Below are positions 38,086-52,400 of a stretch of 64,000 nt of DNA, piece by piece; the first letter of the stretch is position 1, and the number at the start of each line of letters is the position of its first letter. The position numbers and the translations under genes were made by a program. Origin of the DNA: Aphidius gifuensis (taxonomy: Eukaryota; Arthropoda; Insecta; Hymenoptera; Braconidae); NCBI RefSeq assembly GCF_014905175.1, contig NC_057790.1:5022001-5086000 (forward strand), in the 5' to 3' direction. The notes below the pieces were generated by a model. The model was not told the DNA's origin. It ran no database searches and worked only from the letters and a program-made list of their open reading frames with translations.

Positions 38086-38233
38086 TGTCTCCGCCGACGA
38101 ATATTGGTGTCCATGTCATTTGTGAATAAACTTGTGGCACTGTCATCATCACGAGGCCAACAAATATCAACCAAATAGTCATTTTGTGGAATTTTTTAAT
38201 CACTTTTATAATGTTCATTAATTTATTAATCAT
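38086..38233 (-). CDS. CUB-domain protein, coding exon 1 (signal peptide)
   Basis: This exon encodes residues 1-49 plus one base of codon 50. The first ATG after an in-frame TAA is at 38233, with further in-frame ATGs at 38218 and 38182. The one at 38182 would give the most classical signal peptide, because a hydrophobic run (about residues 20-36) follows it and ends in a VYS-Q type cleavage site near residue 37. A strong GTGAGT donor follows the exon. Its phase (one base left over) matches the acceptor at 17030, which turns the split codon into Ser. I infer that the product enters the secretory pathway. The exon is short and its assignment to the exons 21 kb downstream rests on phase and domain logic, not on a transcript. 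I do not recognise the orthologue by name. Confidence 0.72.
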
Positions 38234-38739
38234 TATATCACTATAAATTTAACAAACACTTTTAAACAATCCGATAACGTCTCAATATCATTTTCATCGT
38301 AAAAAACACTTTTAGTATTTTTAATTTTTTATCAATAATAAATTATTAATTCATCATTGATGTTGCTCAATTATTAATCAACCATATTAAATTTGAATGA
38401 TTTTTTTTTTTTTGCCAATTTAGTGTTATCGGTTTTCAATATTCATTGCCGTGTATACGACAATGGAATTTTTACTATAGCCATTCTGTTCTTTTCGTGA
38501 CCAAACGTCTTGATATAGTCAATAAGAAACCTTATCTTTTGGTTTCTTTTGTTGTCGTTCATCCACGATGAGCTTCTTTAAACTTTCAGATGCTCTTTTC
38601 CTTTTTTTTTTTTGGCATTAACCGCAAAAGAAAAATCCTTCACAAGACGTTTGACCCTGCTGTCCTTCAAATATATCACATCTTGTATTTTCTTGAATAA
38701 CGTTTTCAAAGATTTGAAGAATTTTTTTTTCACGATAGT
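38234..38739 (-). other. Probable 5' UTR part of the start-codon exon
   Basis: Upstream of the ATG, minus-strand sequence runs to a good acceptor (ATTTGTTACAG) whose exon would start at 38739. The segment has stops in every frame relative to the main ORF, and the last bases before the ATG look like an insect leader (AAAAGTGTTTG followed by an A/T run). If the acceptor is used, the transcript must begin further right. A small lysine-rich reading frame is open for roughly 55 codons from 38739, but this length is common by chance here. Confidence 0.45.
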
Positions 38740-40053
38740 CTGTAACAAATGAAATAAAAAAAAAATTATAATTAAAAAAGTTTCTTTTAAATTGAGATTT
38801 CTTTGATAAAAAAAAAAAACATTACTTTTATTTTTTTTATAAATTAAAATTAAGAAAATCTAGAGAAACTAAAAAAACTATTTCATACGAAGTTAAAAAT
38901 AAAACTATGACATTTCACATGAACTATTTTAAACATTAATATACATGATAAAGTTGATATATATTTTTAAATATCTTTTGTTCCTTAAAAACAACATATA
39001 CAGTTAATAAATATTGTGAAATGAATATATATTTAAAACAAGAGATCAAAGGAGACATAATATTCACAAAGTTATTTATTTTATCACCAGTATATATAAC
39101 TAAAAAGTTTGTCATATATTTCATAATACACCAGAGAATAAAGTGCATCAATAGAACCATCTGAACCATAGATAATAACATCATAAATATTTTGTCATAA
39201 AATCAAGGAAAAGCATAAGATAATCCAATCATAAACTTAACTCATCTGAGACTGTTAAATATATACGATTTAATTATGACTGACTTTTAAGTGATGACAC
39301 TATACACTTCATTTGAATAAATATAATGTCAGTTATTATTTATTTAATAAATAATTATAATTTATGATTATTCATTATATTTATCATGGTTAATTATAGA
39401 TAGTTAATTAATTGAACCATTTATACTTAATTAAATACGTTTGTGAAATCTTTTGTTTTGTAAAATTTAGCAAATACCTTATGAAAACAATGTACCATCA
39501 AGATAATACAATTGTATTATATTAGTAAACAAAAGAACATATCTATATGCAGAGAAATGGCTTGGACGTATATTGTATGAAACAGTACAGAGTGCCTTTG
39601 GCGGTAATGTGCGGGTACATTTGTAATATATAAACAAAAGTCCATGATGTACACAATCACCCTCAGTATCAATTACAATTAGTTTATAAAATAACACTTT
39701 TTATAAATGATAGCGCGGATAACTAAATGGTAATTGTTACAAAAATATTTTAATCAATTAACGTTGCATTTAAATATTATATAGTAATATATAAATAAAT
39801 TTGATAAAACTATATTATAATATTTTTGATTTATTTAATTATCATGAGCTCAGGTAAAAAACTAATTTCATTTTGACTTGTGATAATTGAACAATAAATT
39901 TATAATATTAATTTTTATTGAATGAATTATTATAATTAGTTATTAATTATATTAGATATCAATTAGTCGATATATGACACAGCACAATATTGATATAATG
40001 ATCAATTGAAATTAGAATGATGACCACACATTTCGTGTCACTCTATTTCACTC

Positions 40054-40089
40054 GTCATCATCATCATTGTCATCATCATCATCATCATA
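40054..40089. repeat. (ATC)n microsatellite
   Basis: About eleven ATC units interrupted once by TTG, followed by a TA run. Confidence 0.9.
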
Positions 40090-43000
40090 TTTATATATAT
40101 ATATACATATTAAAGGTGAATAAATTTAAATTTAATTAATGCATAACGTGATGAGACATGTGATGACACCATGAATGATTAATTTAATTTTCTAAAGTTT
40201 AATAAAACAAAAAAAAAAAAACAGATTATTTTACGGTGGATCTTTAAGAAACTTTTCCAAGAGTTTTCAATGAATTTGGTTTTTGTATTTTAATTAATTT
40301 ATTACTCTACCGTTATTAATGTAATGATTTTTTTTATTTCGTTTTTTTTTGTTACATTTATGATATACTAGATGAGTTATTATAAAAATAGAAAAAAAAT
40401 TATTCCATTAAATTTTTAAAAATTATAATTTATTAATTAAAAATAAAACAAAAAGTTTATATTAATTTTTAAATTTGATACACCATGATAGTGGTAACAT
40501 ATACGAATAATAATATCTCCTCGTTAACATAAATTGCTGATAATGCCTTTCATTGAATTCATGAGCTAAAACTGGGAAGAAGAAACTTGATAGTATAATG
40601 ATTTTCCGTTATAGAAATGTACGTGGTCGAGATTTAGTAAAGATTTGGTAATCGGATACGTAATTACCACGTGCGATTGAAATCAGTCAATGTTCTCAAT
40701 TTGCGAAGATCTTTGTCGGTTGCTATTTATCAATACATTCACTTTGCTAATGGACTCTCTTATTATCATCAACAAAACATAATATGGATTTGTATAAGCA
40801 ATGAATATCCAGTTTTTTTGCAAATTATATACATTAATAATATGTATTATATTACCGATGTATATTATCAAATAATAATTAATTATATATATTGAAAACA
40901 ATATAATTATTATTAAATTTAATTGATTATTTTTTAGTGTTTATTAACTGCCAACATTATGGTTCTACTAATTGAGTTTGAAGTAAATTAAGATAGAATG
41001 TCCTGTGGGTCTCATTCTCAACTATCTTTCATATATAGTATAAGTCATAAGGTGCATTACTGTTATTGTAACCAAAGAGAAGATAAATTGTACACATGGG
41101 AAATTATTATTATTGTCTCTTGTGTTGTACGTGTGGTGTTGTTTTATTCCCTCGATGGGACAGTTGCAGCACAATGACAAAAAAAAAAAGGCAAAATAAT
41201 AAAAACATATTTATTAAATATTAAATTTATTAAGTTAACATTTTCACTGTAATAATTGCCATGGTAAGAATATAAAGTGTCCATCAACATATGAGGTTTT
41301 TTTTTCTTCTTTATTATAAAAGACAAAATAAATTTTAGTTTTTTATTATTTTATAGTTCTTTTTTTATGTAAAATAAAATCTTTCTTTTCTTTTTTTTTT
41401 TTTTTAATTTTTCTCTCGAGCTTTTGAATTTTCCAACAGAGTTAACAAACAATGTGGCACTTCGTTATTCTATATATACTGTACTATATATAAGTTGAAA
41501 GTACCTACTACGGTATTAGCTCGTGGTTTGATGTTTGATGTTTTATGGTGTACAGTTGGAATTTAATTATTCATTAAAACTAAAATTAAATTTCTTTGAT
41601 CACTTGAAATATTGTTTCTTTGTTATTTATTTTTTTGACAGAGCATTAAACATAAATTTCTATGCATCAAATAAATTTATGATAAAAATAAATTTAAAAA
41701 TTGATAATAACTTGAATATTTTTTCTTAAATAAATAAAATTAAAATAACACAATTACAGTTTTATATGTTTATAAATTTTTATGGCTATTGTTTTTATTG
41801 CTATTAAAAACAAACCGATAAATAAATCTACACATATATAGACATGTGGCTTCTAGATTTCTGCAAGTTGTAAAATTTTTTTATGTCATGTACTGTCGAG
41901 AAAAAAAAACATGCAGCTAACACAAAGTTTTTTATTTTATCAAGCTAACCAACTTCCGATTGGCTCATATATACCGAACCAACCCTCTTTTAGTAATCCA
42001 TCAAGGTGACGATCCCCACATGACTCCTCCGCTTGTGTCTTTAAAAAAAAAAGTCTTTTTTCTTTTTTTAAAATATATACGTATATACATGTGTAAATTT
42101 TTATATCATTCTGGATCCTATATAGTTTTTTTTTGCTTTTAAGTTTTACTTCTGTATGTCGCGGAGCAATATCATCCTCAACAATAAACTTTTTTTTTTT
42201 ATAATTTATCATCTCAGTAGGATAACAAAATACATGACATTTGTTAACTTTTTTGATGCGTAAATATTACGCAATTGTATACAAACATATTGTATGTAAA
42301 ATAAACTTTTTTTATTTTTTTATCTGTTTTGTTTTGTCATAAACTGTTTTTCAAGTATTATTTGTTTTTTTTTTCATTTTCAAAGAGATAAAAATCATGA
42401 ATCAAAAAGTTAAATATTTTAAAATTTTTTATTCATATATTTTTATTTTTTCAATCACAATCTTTATTTTATTTTATTTTTTTATTTTACGTAGGAATTC
42501 AGAGATATACTCGTAGATGTAACTTCTTTTTCTTTTTTATTTATTCAGCACAAAAATTCTTAAATGGCGTATAGAAGAAAAGAGCAATCCAGTGGAATTT
42601 TCCACTTTGGTTTAAGAGAACATTGAAAAGATGGTCTAATCGAATGGTTCGAGTAGAAAATGGAGATCAGAGACAGGCAATACTTGCTCCAAATGCATGA
42701 AAACGACGCCTAGTATTTGAATCGTTTGAATTGAGAATGATTTTTTTTTATTTTCATTTTTTTTTTTTTTGTCAAATAAAAGTCTTTGTTGATTCTTTTA
42801 ATCGAGCCTTTCTAACACCTTTGTTTGAAGAAGGGTTTTTAATTTTTCTTATATTTTGTAATAAATTTATTATTAAAAAAAAATTGTTTTTATTTCAAAA
42901 ACATTTGTTGACTGTATAAATATGATTGATTACAAAACCATAGATTATTCTATACTCATTTTATTTGAAAAAAAAAAATATCTTTAAAAAACATTGTCTG

Positions 43001-44349
43001 TGGATCTGTGGATGGTTGTACAAGCTGAAAGCTAGACGCAGAAGCACAACGGAAGATAGAGAGCTCAGTGGTCTACCGGACAAAATTTATAAGGGTATAT
43101 AGAGGAAAATATAAATATTCTAATAACCACCCTGGTGAGCAACTCAAACCATACATCAGCGTTATATATTCAACAAAATAGAGCTATATAGTGAACCCTC
43201 ATGTAGTCAGTGAACCAGGTGAACAAGTGTTAAACGAACAAAATAAAAATAAATAAAAATATATATCATACAAACAAATAAAAAAAAATAAAAAATAAAT
43301 GAAACACAGCCAGAATCAATAACTCTTATTTCATATTTTTTTTTCATTTATTTTTTTTCCGTATCCGTGATATATCGTGTGCGTGAAACTATAAACCAAA
43401 AAACGTATGTGATACTTGATCGTGAAGAAAAATTGTAGATATGAAATACTCTACCCCTAAAAATGAAAAAAAAAAAAAAAAAAACCAACCACATATCAAG
43501 AAATACGAGCATCAAGAGAGCATGATTCATTTATAATTTTTTTACCATCTTTTTTTTTGGTTTTTTGCAATTATGTCGTGTTATATTTTAACCAGTATTT
43601 CAATTTAAACGACAACAATTAAAAAACAACAATTTAAATAATCACTTTATATATAATTTAAAAATTTTAAATGATAATGATAATAATTATGTTCTTTAAA
43701 GCTTTTCTGGTACTATTGACACACTCAAATTCGCTCATTGATTTGCTAGTGCAGTAATATGAAATTGAATTAAATTAATTCCGCAGTGTATGAACTGGAT
43801 GATGGAAGACATGACAATAATGGATTTAACAATATATACCGTATATATATATGTAATGATATTTTCGCGAGAATAATTGGAATATCCCAAGTATAGGATT
43901 AATTTGATATGTACGTTAATATCATTCAACATGGCTAGTCTTGTGCAATCATCTACCGTGACCCTCTGATGTGATATATATAGAAATAGTCCATCGAGAA
44001 TTCGAGGACTCAACTGAATTGTCATTGATCCTACCTATTTTCCATTAAAATCCCTTCACATCACTCGGAAATTTTCTCTTTCTCTCGCTTTTTCAATATT
44101 ATTATATATTAATAATTTATATTTATCTTATTTTAATTATCATATGCATGTTTTTATTTAATTATCCATTAAATACATTTTGGTATTCACATTATAATAT
44201 GCCCTTGATAAAATAGAAAAAATTAATAAAAGTCTATTTCGTGCTTGTTATATATTGTTGAAATAATTCCCCTGGAGCTTATTTTTTTTTTTTTATTTTC
44301 AATGAAAAGAGTAAGAAAATCAAGTACGTGAATATATATTACAGGAAAG

Positions 44350-44420
44350 GATCAGAGTGCCCTCTTGCTCAACATTGGTGAGTTAAGTTTGCTGACGAGA
44401 GTTGGCAAAGGGCATTGACC
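44350..44420 (+). ncRNA. Candidate pre-miRNA-like hairpin
   Basis: The 5' arm TGCCCTCTTGCTCAAC (44359-44374) pairs with the 3' arm GTTGGCAAAGGGCA (44401-44414), leaving two single-base bulges. The flanking GG-TCA and TTGACC can extend the stem. The loop is about 26 nt. Size and shape resemble a short insect miRNA precursor. I do not recognise either arm as a known mature insect miRNA. The 5' arm also overlaps a short acceptor/donor pair, so a chance hairpin is possible. Confidence 0.25.
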
Positions 44421-44434
44421 ACTTTTCTTTTAGT

Positions 44435-44455
44435 TATATATATATATATATATAT
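44435..44455. repeat. (TA)n microsatellite
   Basis: About ten TA units just after the candidate hairpin. Confidence 0.9.
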
Positions 44456-47400
44456 TTTTTCCATTTTCTCGTTTGGGAATTGCTCAACATCCAAAAATAA
44501 AGCTTTTATGTGCCAAGATACAAGTGAGTATAGATCCATTCATCCTTTCTTTTTTTTTCAAACTATCTATATACCTTTTCACCCCTACCAACAATTTTAA
44601 CCAACCCTTTACACAAACACAATCACCCACACATATATTTTATGTATGTATAATGTATATATGTACAAGCACATTACTCTCTCACCTCGATTTTCAACGT
44701 TCTCGTTTATTTCGTTTTGGGTAGGAGATTTGGATCGAGGCGAATTGCCATGACGACCGTACTTTTATCTTCATTTATTTCACCTTCGGTTTATTCCATT
44801 TTCCATGATCAGATATCGCACAAAAAAAAAAATGCCAAAAAAAAAAAGACTAAACCAATTATTCAGTGACTATTTGTCAATATGCAATATATTAAAGTTA
44901 TCTTAATTGTGGATCTAGGGAATTTAAAAAATATTGATAATGTGGTAAAATATTATGTATATATTCTTTTTTTTTTTTTTTTAAATTCATTATATAGATA
45001 AAAAAAATATATATCCAAACTGTATATACAAACTTGAAAACTGATCTATTCAAACTAAAAACGAGAAAGCTTTACCTTGACGTGTTTAAACGGAAAATTC
45101 AAAGTAGTTTTTAAGTGGTACTATATTGAAGCTAGATAGATTGAAGAAAAGTTTTTGGAAGTAAATTTAACGGTAGACGTTACTGTAAAGTATATAGGGC
45201 TATGAAAAACATGGCAAATGAAAGTCGATAAAAGTAGGAGGTATCTTGTTAATTAATAATTAGCTCTATTGTTTGTCGTTTCACACCTTTTTATTTCTTT
45301 TATCTTAATCAAATTAAAAAAAAAAAAAGAACATACAATGTATATTTGAAAATTTTATTTGTATAGTTATATATAAATAGATGAAAATTAATTTCAACGA
45401 TAAATTATGAAAATGAATAAATTATATATAAATTTAAAAATAATCAATAATTATGTATTTAAAATATTTCAATAATATTTAATTATTCATTTTAATTATC
45501 TATTTTTAGTTCATATCAAACTCGTTAAAGGATTGATATTGCTATTGAAAATTATAATGATTTCATTTAAAAAATGGGCAAAGGGCCAAACTAGTTAAAA
45601 AGAAAATTTTCCTTACATTTTAACTAATTTTTTTTCTTCTATATATTATAAAGATTTAAAATAAATGTTCTTTTTTTAAGCCAACAAATATTAATTTAAT
45701 TATTATTTATGATTATTGGTGAACGACATAAAATATGATGAATCTAGCAACTGGAATTATATTCAATGTCTTTCTGTGATATATACTGATGATACAACTC
45801 TATTATATATTTTCTTCTGCAATGTATATATGTGAACGCACAATTTAATATGTTTCAATAAATCTCATTCTGAGATAGTAATTTGCCACATATTTATTCA
45901 ATGATTAATTTTAATGTGTCTTTGATGACATTCTCTATACATTCAACATTTTCTCAATGTATTTAATTAATACCATGTTTTGAGCATTGAATTTATATCA
46001 TATAAAACATGATGATATACACCATTGAAAAGAGAAAAATAATATACAACATGTATACATTATTTTAAATAGATATTTTTCAATCATTTAAATGATTTTT
46101 TTCTTTCATCTCGAAAATATTTTTTTCGTACAATTTAAACTTGATGTATATTTTGCTACACTCAACTTTTTTTATTTTGTTTATGATCATTAATCATTGA
46201 TTTATTTTCTTTTTCTATTATTTTCAATTTTTGTTTTTCTATTGATATACTAGTTTCTACTGTCGGTTTATAACCATATCGTTACTATGTATGTATACAC
46301 TATTGAAAAACTAAAATGAATATAATTCAAGAACCCATGTATGACGAGGAGAATAAAACGATTTCGATAGCGTGTAGACTTATCCAGATTTACGTTCTCG
46401 CCAATATTGATATCGTGAACTTGCTGAATCAATGGATATTGGATTTATTCATTGTGAAATAAAAAATATAAAAATTGTTTTGTTGTCATTGTTATTATTG
46501 TTTATTCATTTTTTTTTTTCCAGTAGATATTGTTGCGAAATATAGAAAAAAAAAATCTTTATACATGTATAGAGAGTGGAAAAATATTTTATTCATTTTT
46601 TGTTTTTCTTTTTTTTTCATCAAGTTGAGAAAAAAAATATTGTATGGCTAAAGTGCACTCTGCTTTTATGATCGTTTGCATATCAGACTCGTTAAATTGT
46701 ATTACCGATACAACCCATTACACTTTTACACTTGCCATGTGGATATTCTAACATATTCATTTGTAAATATATATATCTATGTATATATACATTTGTCTAT
46801 ATATAAATGCATGAAAAGTTATTCTTCATTTCTTGTTTCTCAAGTGATTCTGCTTGTCTAGCGTTAAATTTAATTTGCATAAAATGTTTAAGGTCGTTTA
46901 CATGATAAATTCAAGCGCATCAACATTGAGAAAACTCAACAATGTGGATCCTCTACTTGAAAATTTATTTTATTTTTTGATTTTTTAGTTTGTTAGTCTG
47001 AACATTAACTATATTGACAGGCGTTAAGAAAATTTAAAATTTTTCTATTATCAATTTTATGCAAAATTAATTCCAAAAAATAGAGGTAAAAAGAGCATTG
47101 CATGATTAAAATAAAATTCATTATTATTATCTTGAATAATTTAATTTTTATATAGAAATATTATTTTATAAAAATATTTATATTAAAAATTTATTTCTAT
47201 TTAATTGTATAGTATGTGTGTAAGTACTTTTATTATTATTCACAATGGTAAAGGGTGTGGCAAACTGTAATTCGATATTTATAGTGGTTGAGAGCATGGA
47301 TTTTTCTTCAGTTTTGTATGTAAAATACGAGAAAAATAAAAAAATTCCATAGAGACTATCCTCGACCCCAATGTGGATCTGCACGATCGAATGGATTTCT

Positions 47401-49469
47401 GAGGTAGTTTGTATACCGAAGTGATATAAAAATTCGGATGAGATAGCAAACGCACTGTGGCTGATTTTCCCCCGAGCCAATTTCTATATTCTTACATATA
47501 CATATATACATTTATGCATTTACAATATATATGTACATACAAGTATAGATAAAAAACAATAAATGGAATAATCGAAAGGTTTTACTAATGAAATAAAAAA
47601 AAATACCTGCATTTCTATTCATATTTTTTTCATAAGTACCACAAACGACGTTATTTATACGGTTGAATGCAGAACAAATAATACTTTTATAAAGAAAAAA
47701 TAAAAATAAATAAATGAAAACAAAAATATAAACGATATTGAACTTGAAAGTTTAAAAAAATTTATTTAGTTTATATTTAAAAATATAAATTATAATTTTA
47801 TTATTTTAAAAAATTCAATGTCGATGTTTTTTAAGTAATCGAAATTTGAAATTTGATATGCCTCGTCTAAAAAAATATGGTAAATTTCAAACTCTAGATT
47901 AATATTGTGAGAAAAGTTGTTTGAGACTGTTTTAAAAGCGATTTCCAATTTGCAAAATTGCCCATGAAATCGTGCGTTAATGAGGCGAGAGATAATGATC
48001 AAGGTAGGTATATAGTTCACAGGAAGACGATGCGAAACTAACGTCTATGTACACCAATAAAGCTCAGATTAGATCAAAGCAAATTGATCACAGAATTAAT
48101 ATTAAATTTCTTTTTAAAAAAAATATATTTGAAAAACAATTATAATATTATTATTTCAAAAACAAAAAATCAAATATTAAAAGCTTTCCATTAAGCTCGA
48201 AAATATTGAGTGACCTTATTATTAATTATCAAAATAATTATTTGTTATTTGTCATATTAAATATCCTGAGTAATAATATATTAATGGATAAAAAAATCAC
48301 TCATATATTTATTTATTTTGTCAGCATGCCAATTTATGTCACGCTTTACGATCGTTAAACAATTTGGAAAATTGCCACATACATTTAAATTAATAGACGC
48401 TCAGACCACTCAAATATATATGCAAACATTTTTATGTACAAATAATAGAGTATATGTATATATATATGTAAAAGAAAAACGACAAATGGAGAAAATTTAT
48501 TTTGTAATTTGTTAATGGAAATACTTGATAACGATGTTCGTGATGTGATTTAAAATTTTCAACAAAATTCAAATACAATTCAAAAATCAAAGTGTCACTG
48601 ATGTTATTTACTAGCAAAAATTATTACAGTGTTTTAAATATATATACAAATACCGATTTAAATTAGGTAATGAAATACAATAAATATAAATTGGAATCTA
48701 TATTTAATAGACAATCAAATAAAATTATAATAATATTTTTAATGAGTTTTCTTAAGCTTTCTTTTGAATAAACTTTGATATTTATTTTGATGGTTTTTCC
48801 ATTGGTTAAAATTGTCAAAATAATGAAAAATAAATTTTTTTGAATTAAAAAAAAAAAAAAAAGCTCCAAGGAAGATTTGGTTACAACAACTAAAGGTCTT
48901 GATGTATATTGCAAAACTTCTACTATAGACGAAATACACATAATTTTCATGGCTTCCATTAGCTTCAGGCTACGTAATACCCTTCTTTATTATTTTTTAT
49001 TTTTTTTCCCCAACTGTGAAACCCTCTTATATCATAAATGAAGCATGGTATAACATTCATCGATTGCAGTATATGCATAAAAAAATTTATGAAAAAGTTT
49101 TATAAAAAAATATAAATGTATGTATTTATTAAAAAGTTATGAACTATATTGAAAATATGAGGTGGAAAACTTCTATAATATTTCATTGAATTAATTTGTT
49201 TGTTTTAATACAAAAATAAAATAAACAAATGAATAAAAAATTAAATAAAACCGGCAAATTTATAAAACAAAAAAAAAATTATTATTATATTTTCTCATTG
49301 AGTAAATAAATCAATTATAAACTATACTAAAATTTTTTTTTTCTTTAATTTACTTTCTTATTCATTTGAACTGGAGGTTGAACAACATTATATAGCTACT
49401 TTGGAAGTAAACATAGCTGCAAGGCTTCAAAAGGTATTTTCATTTTCCACTGAGTTGTCTACAAGACAC

Positions 49470-49484
49470 TTGACCTCAGGTCAA
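49470..49484. promoter_or_regulatory. Everted nuclear-receptor-like half-sites
   Basis: TTGACCTCAGGTCAA is a perfect odd palindrome made of two AGGTCA half-sites pointing outward with one base between. Insect nuclear receptors bind AGGTCA half-sites, though ecdysone elements usually have the inverted arrangement. Confidence 0.25.
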
Positions 49485-52400
49485 ATTGACACTTCAAAGT
49501 GGTACTATATATGTACATCTCTCTTAAACTATGTACTCTTATTTTAAAACCCTTTTTTTTTTTTTTTTTTAATAATCTTTATGTCTCCTTTACCATCCCT
49601 TACATAGAACTACTTCAAATGACAATTTTCTCATAACTTTCCTTCATTTTCATTCGGTTTACTTTTCAAAAGCTTTTGCCACTCTGTATTTCTCTCACTC
49701 TCTCTCTCGCTCTTTTTCTTTATCAGTCATTTTCTCTTCATTCTCAAGCGACTTGTGCACTGCTCGCACACACTATCAAAAAGCTACGTTGGCTAAAAAG
49801 ATTCATGATTATATTACGCTTGAAAGAACATAAAAAATTGTAAAAACGTGATTATCACTATTGCGGTTGAAAAGATTTAAGTTTGAATATGCGACCTCCA
49901 TTGCGTACGACGCCACTTTTGTATTACTCAGTGTTAAAAAAAGTTTTTTAATGTACCAAAAAAATTATAAGTTATTAGCATGACCGCAAATGAAAAGTGT
50001 AAATATATATATATATCTATTAATTACTTTTATGTAGATATAATAACACAAGTTTTTGAAATAAATAAATAAATGATATTATGATGAAAGTGTTAATATT
50101 TATCAACATTATACAGAGAATACAATGTAGTATTCTTCATACGTGGATATTATATAATTATTTATAAAGATATATACACTTTGTTGAATTCGTTTGAATA
50201 TTTGTAACAATCGTTGAAGTTGAAAATGCCTTTAGTCCATCCAGCTCAACTTACAATTTGCCATTGTCAAAGTTAAACTCAACGAATTATTTTCACTTTG
50301 TTAAAATATTTATATATTGTGTATGTACATGATCTATTCATAGATATACATATATAGATAGTTTTGTATATATATGAAACACTCATATACATAGATGAAA
50401 ATATTATGCAGATACAAAGCCCGTTATGCCCTACGAGAAATTATTACTCGATACGAGAAGACTGCAATGTTATATATTATTCTCTGTACAAACTGATACT
50501 CATAGATGGGTATATATACATATATATATATATATATTGATTATGTGTGAGCTTGCATATGTGTCAGTGTATGTACACGACCCCTACGGGTTAATAGTTT
50601 CCTGTCGCACGATAGATAAGGCTTGGAACACAATTGATACGTCTGTGTCATACATGCGCAACAAATCTACATATCGTATCCATCAATTTTGTTAACTCGT
50701 CCACCCAAAAACATGAGTTTTATGCCGGGAATAATATAATTTTTTTTTTTGTCTCTCTAAATTGCTGGACTATATGGTAAAAATTATTATTTATTTATTT
50801 TTTATTACATCATTTTTTTTTTTCCCAGAGTTCATTTTAAAGCTTATTTTTATTTTATCTTTTAATTTTTTTTTATGATCATTGTTACCGCATTTGGAGT
50901 CAAATGACGCATAAATATTGTAGGTTTTTTTTTTTTTTTTTTTTCAACTCTCACTGTTGTGGTTAACATGAACGACTATTTAATTCACCAGAAGGGAAAA
51001 AAAATGAAATGCTAGCTTTTTTTTTTTTTTAATATTTTTGTTTTTATAACATAGTGCTTTGGTGGAAAAAAAAATTATATATTAAACTTGACGAAGGCAA
51101 ATTAGAGTCATTTAGTTATCTTAAAATATTGAGTAGTTCAGCTTTATCATTTTTATGAGATTTTTTTAATAATAAAGCAAAAAAAAATTATTAAAAAAAA
51201 AATGTAAATATATATGATGATTTAAATGAAACATAAAAATAAAAATCTACTTATTGTTGTTGTAAAAAATATATAACATGAGAGTAAAGGTACTAGTATG
51301 GTTGAGTTATAAATAGTTATAGTCAACAAGCAAAAATATCGATGCACAGTGCCACTTGTATATAACCTGTACAACGTGAAGCCACTGTGAACAATACGAG
51401 AAGAGTTACGAACAAAATCATTCTCCATAAAACACATAAATGTATATTGTATTGCAACATAAAACAGTTCAACATATACAGTATACATTACATGTGTAAT
51501 TTTTGTTGTGGTCAAATTATATTAAATCGTTTAATTTTGAGTTCATTTTTTAGTATTTTATACACAATGCTATGATGTTTAATAAAGCATGCATCACAAA
51601 ATTTGTATATGATTCATTTGTGCTTTCATTAACTTTTGCAACGCTGAACATTTAATGGAGCTAAAATAAAAATAATAGTATAACCACACACATGCACATT
51701 AATGAATATATGTATATTAAACACACAAACACATTTTATACGTGGCTAACCCAAGGCTGAAAGCTCAAAGTTGATCGACAAATACTTGGAAAATTTGTGT
51801 TGAACCGGCGAAATTTCTTGTGGTTATATGCCATGAAGAGAATATGGACTTTTATTGATTGATGAAAATAACTTGGTACTTGTAATGTATCAACATCAAA
51901 ATTTACATACTATCTAGTTTCAAAAATTTGATAATTGAATATAACAGATATAATTTATCGTTTAAGAAAATACTTGGCTAAGCAGAATAATTTAATTTTT
52001 GATTTTGAGTGATTTTAAATTTTTGATGAATCAGTATTAAATTTATTCCAACCTACTATTTTTAAGCTTATTTGTTTGCATGTTTATTTTTTTTGTTAAT
52101 TACCGATAATAACATTGTTACACAAGGTCATTATAAAAACTCATTATATTATGTAAATTTGTTTTTTTTTTTTTGTGAAAGTTTGTAAATTAAAATTTTC
52201 ATGTTTTTGTTTGTTTAAAAAAAAAAAAAATATTCAGAGACTGATATTTTTATTTATAGGTATATAAAAAATGTTAGTATTATTATTGTCACTTTAATTT
52301 TAAATAGTATGTGATAATTATTATTTCATTCTAAATTATAATTTCTATATATAATATTACAAAACTTTGCTAACGTCATTGAATCATGAAATACAAAATG

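Noticed and set aside
44345..44377. 33-nt micro-exon between an ATTACAG acceptor and a GTGAGT donor
   Set aside because: No partner exons on the plus strand nearby, and it overlaps the hairpin, which explains the sequence better.
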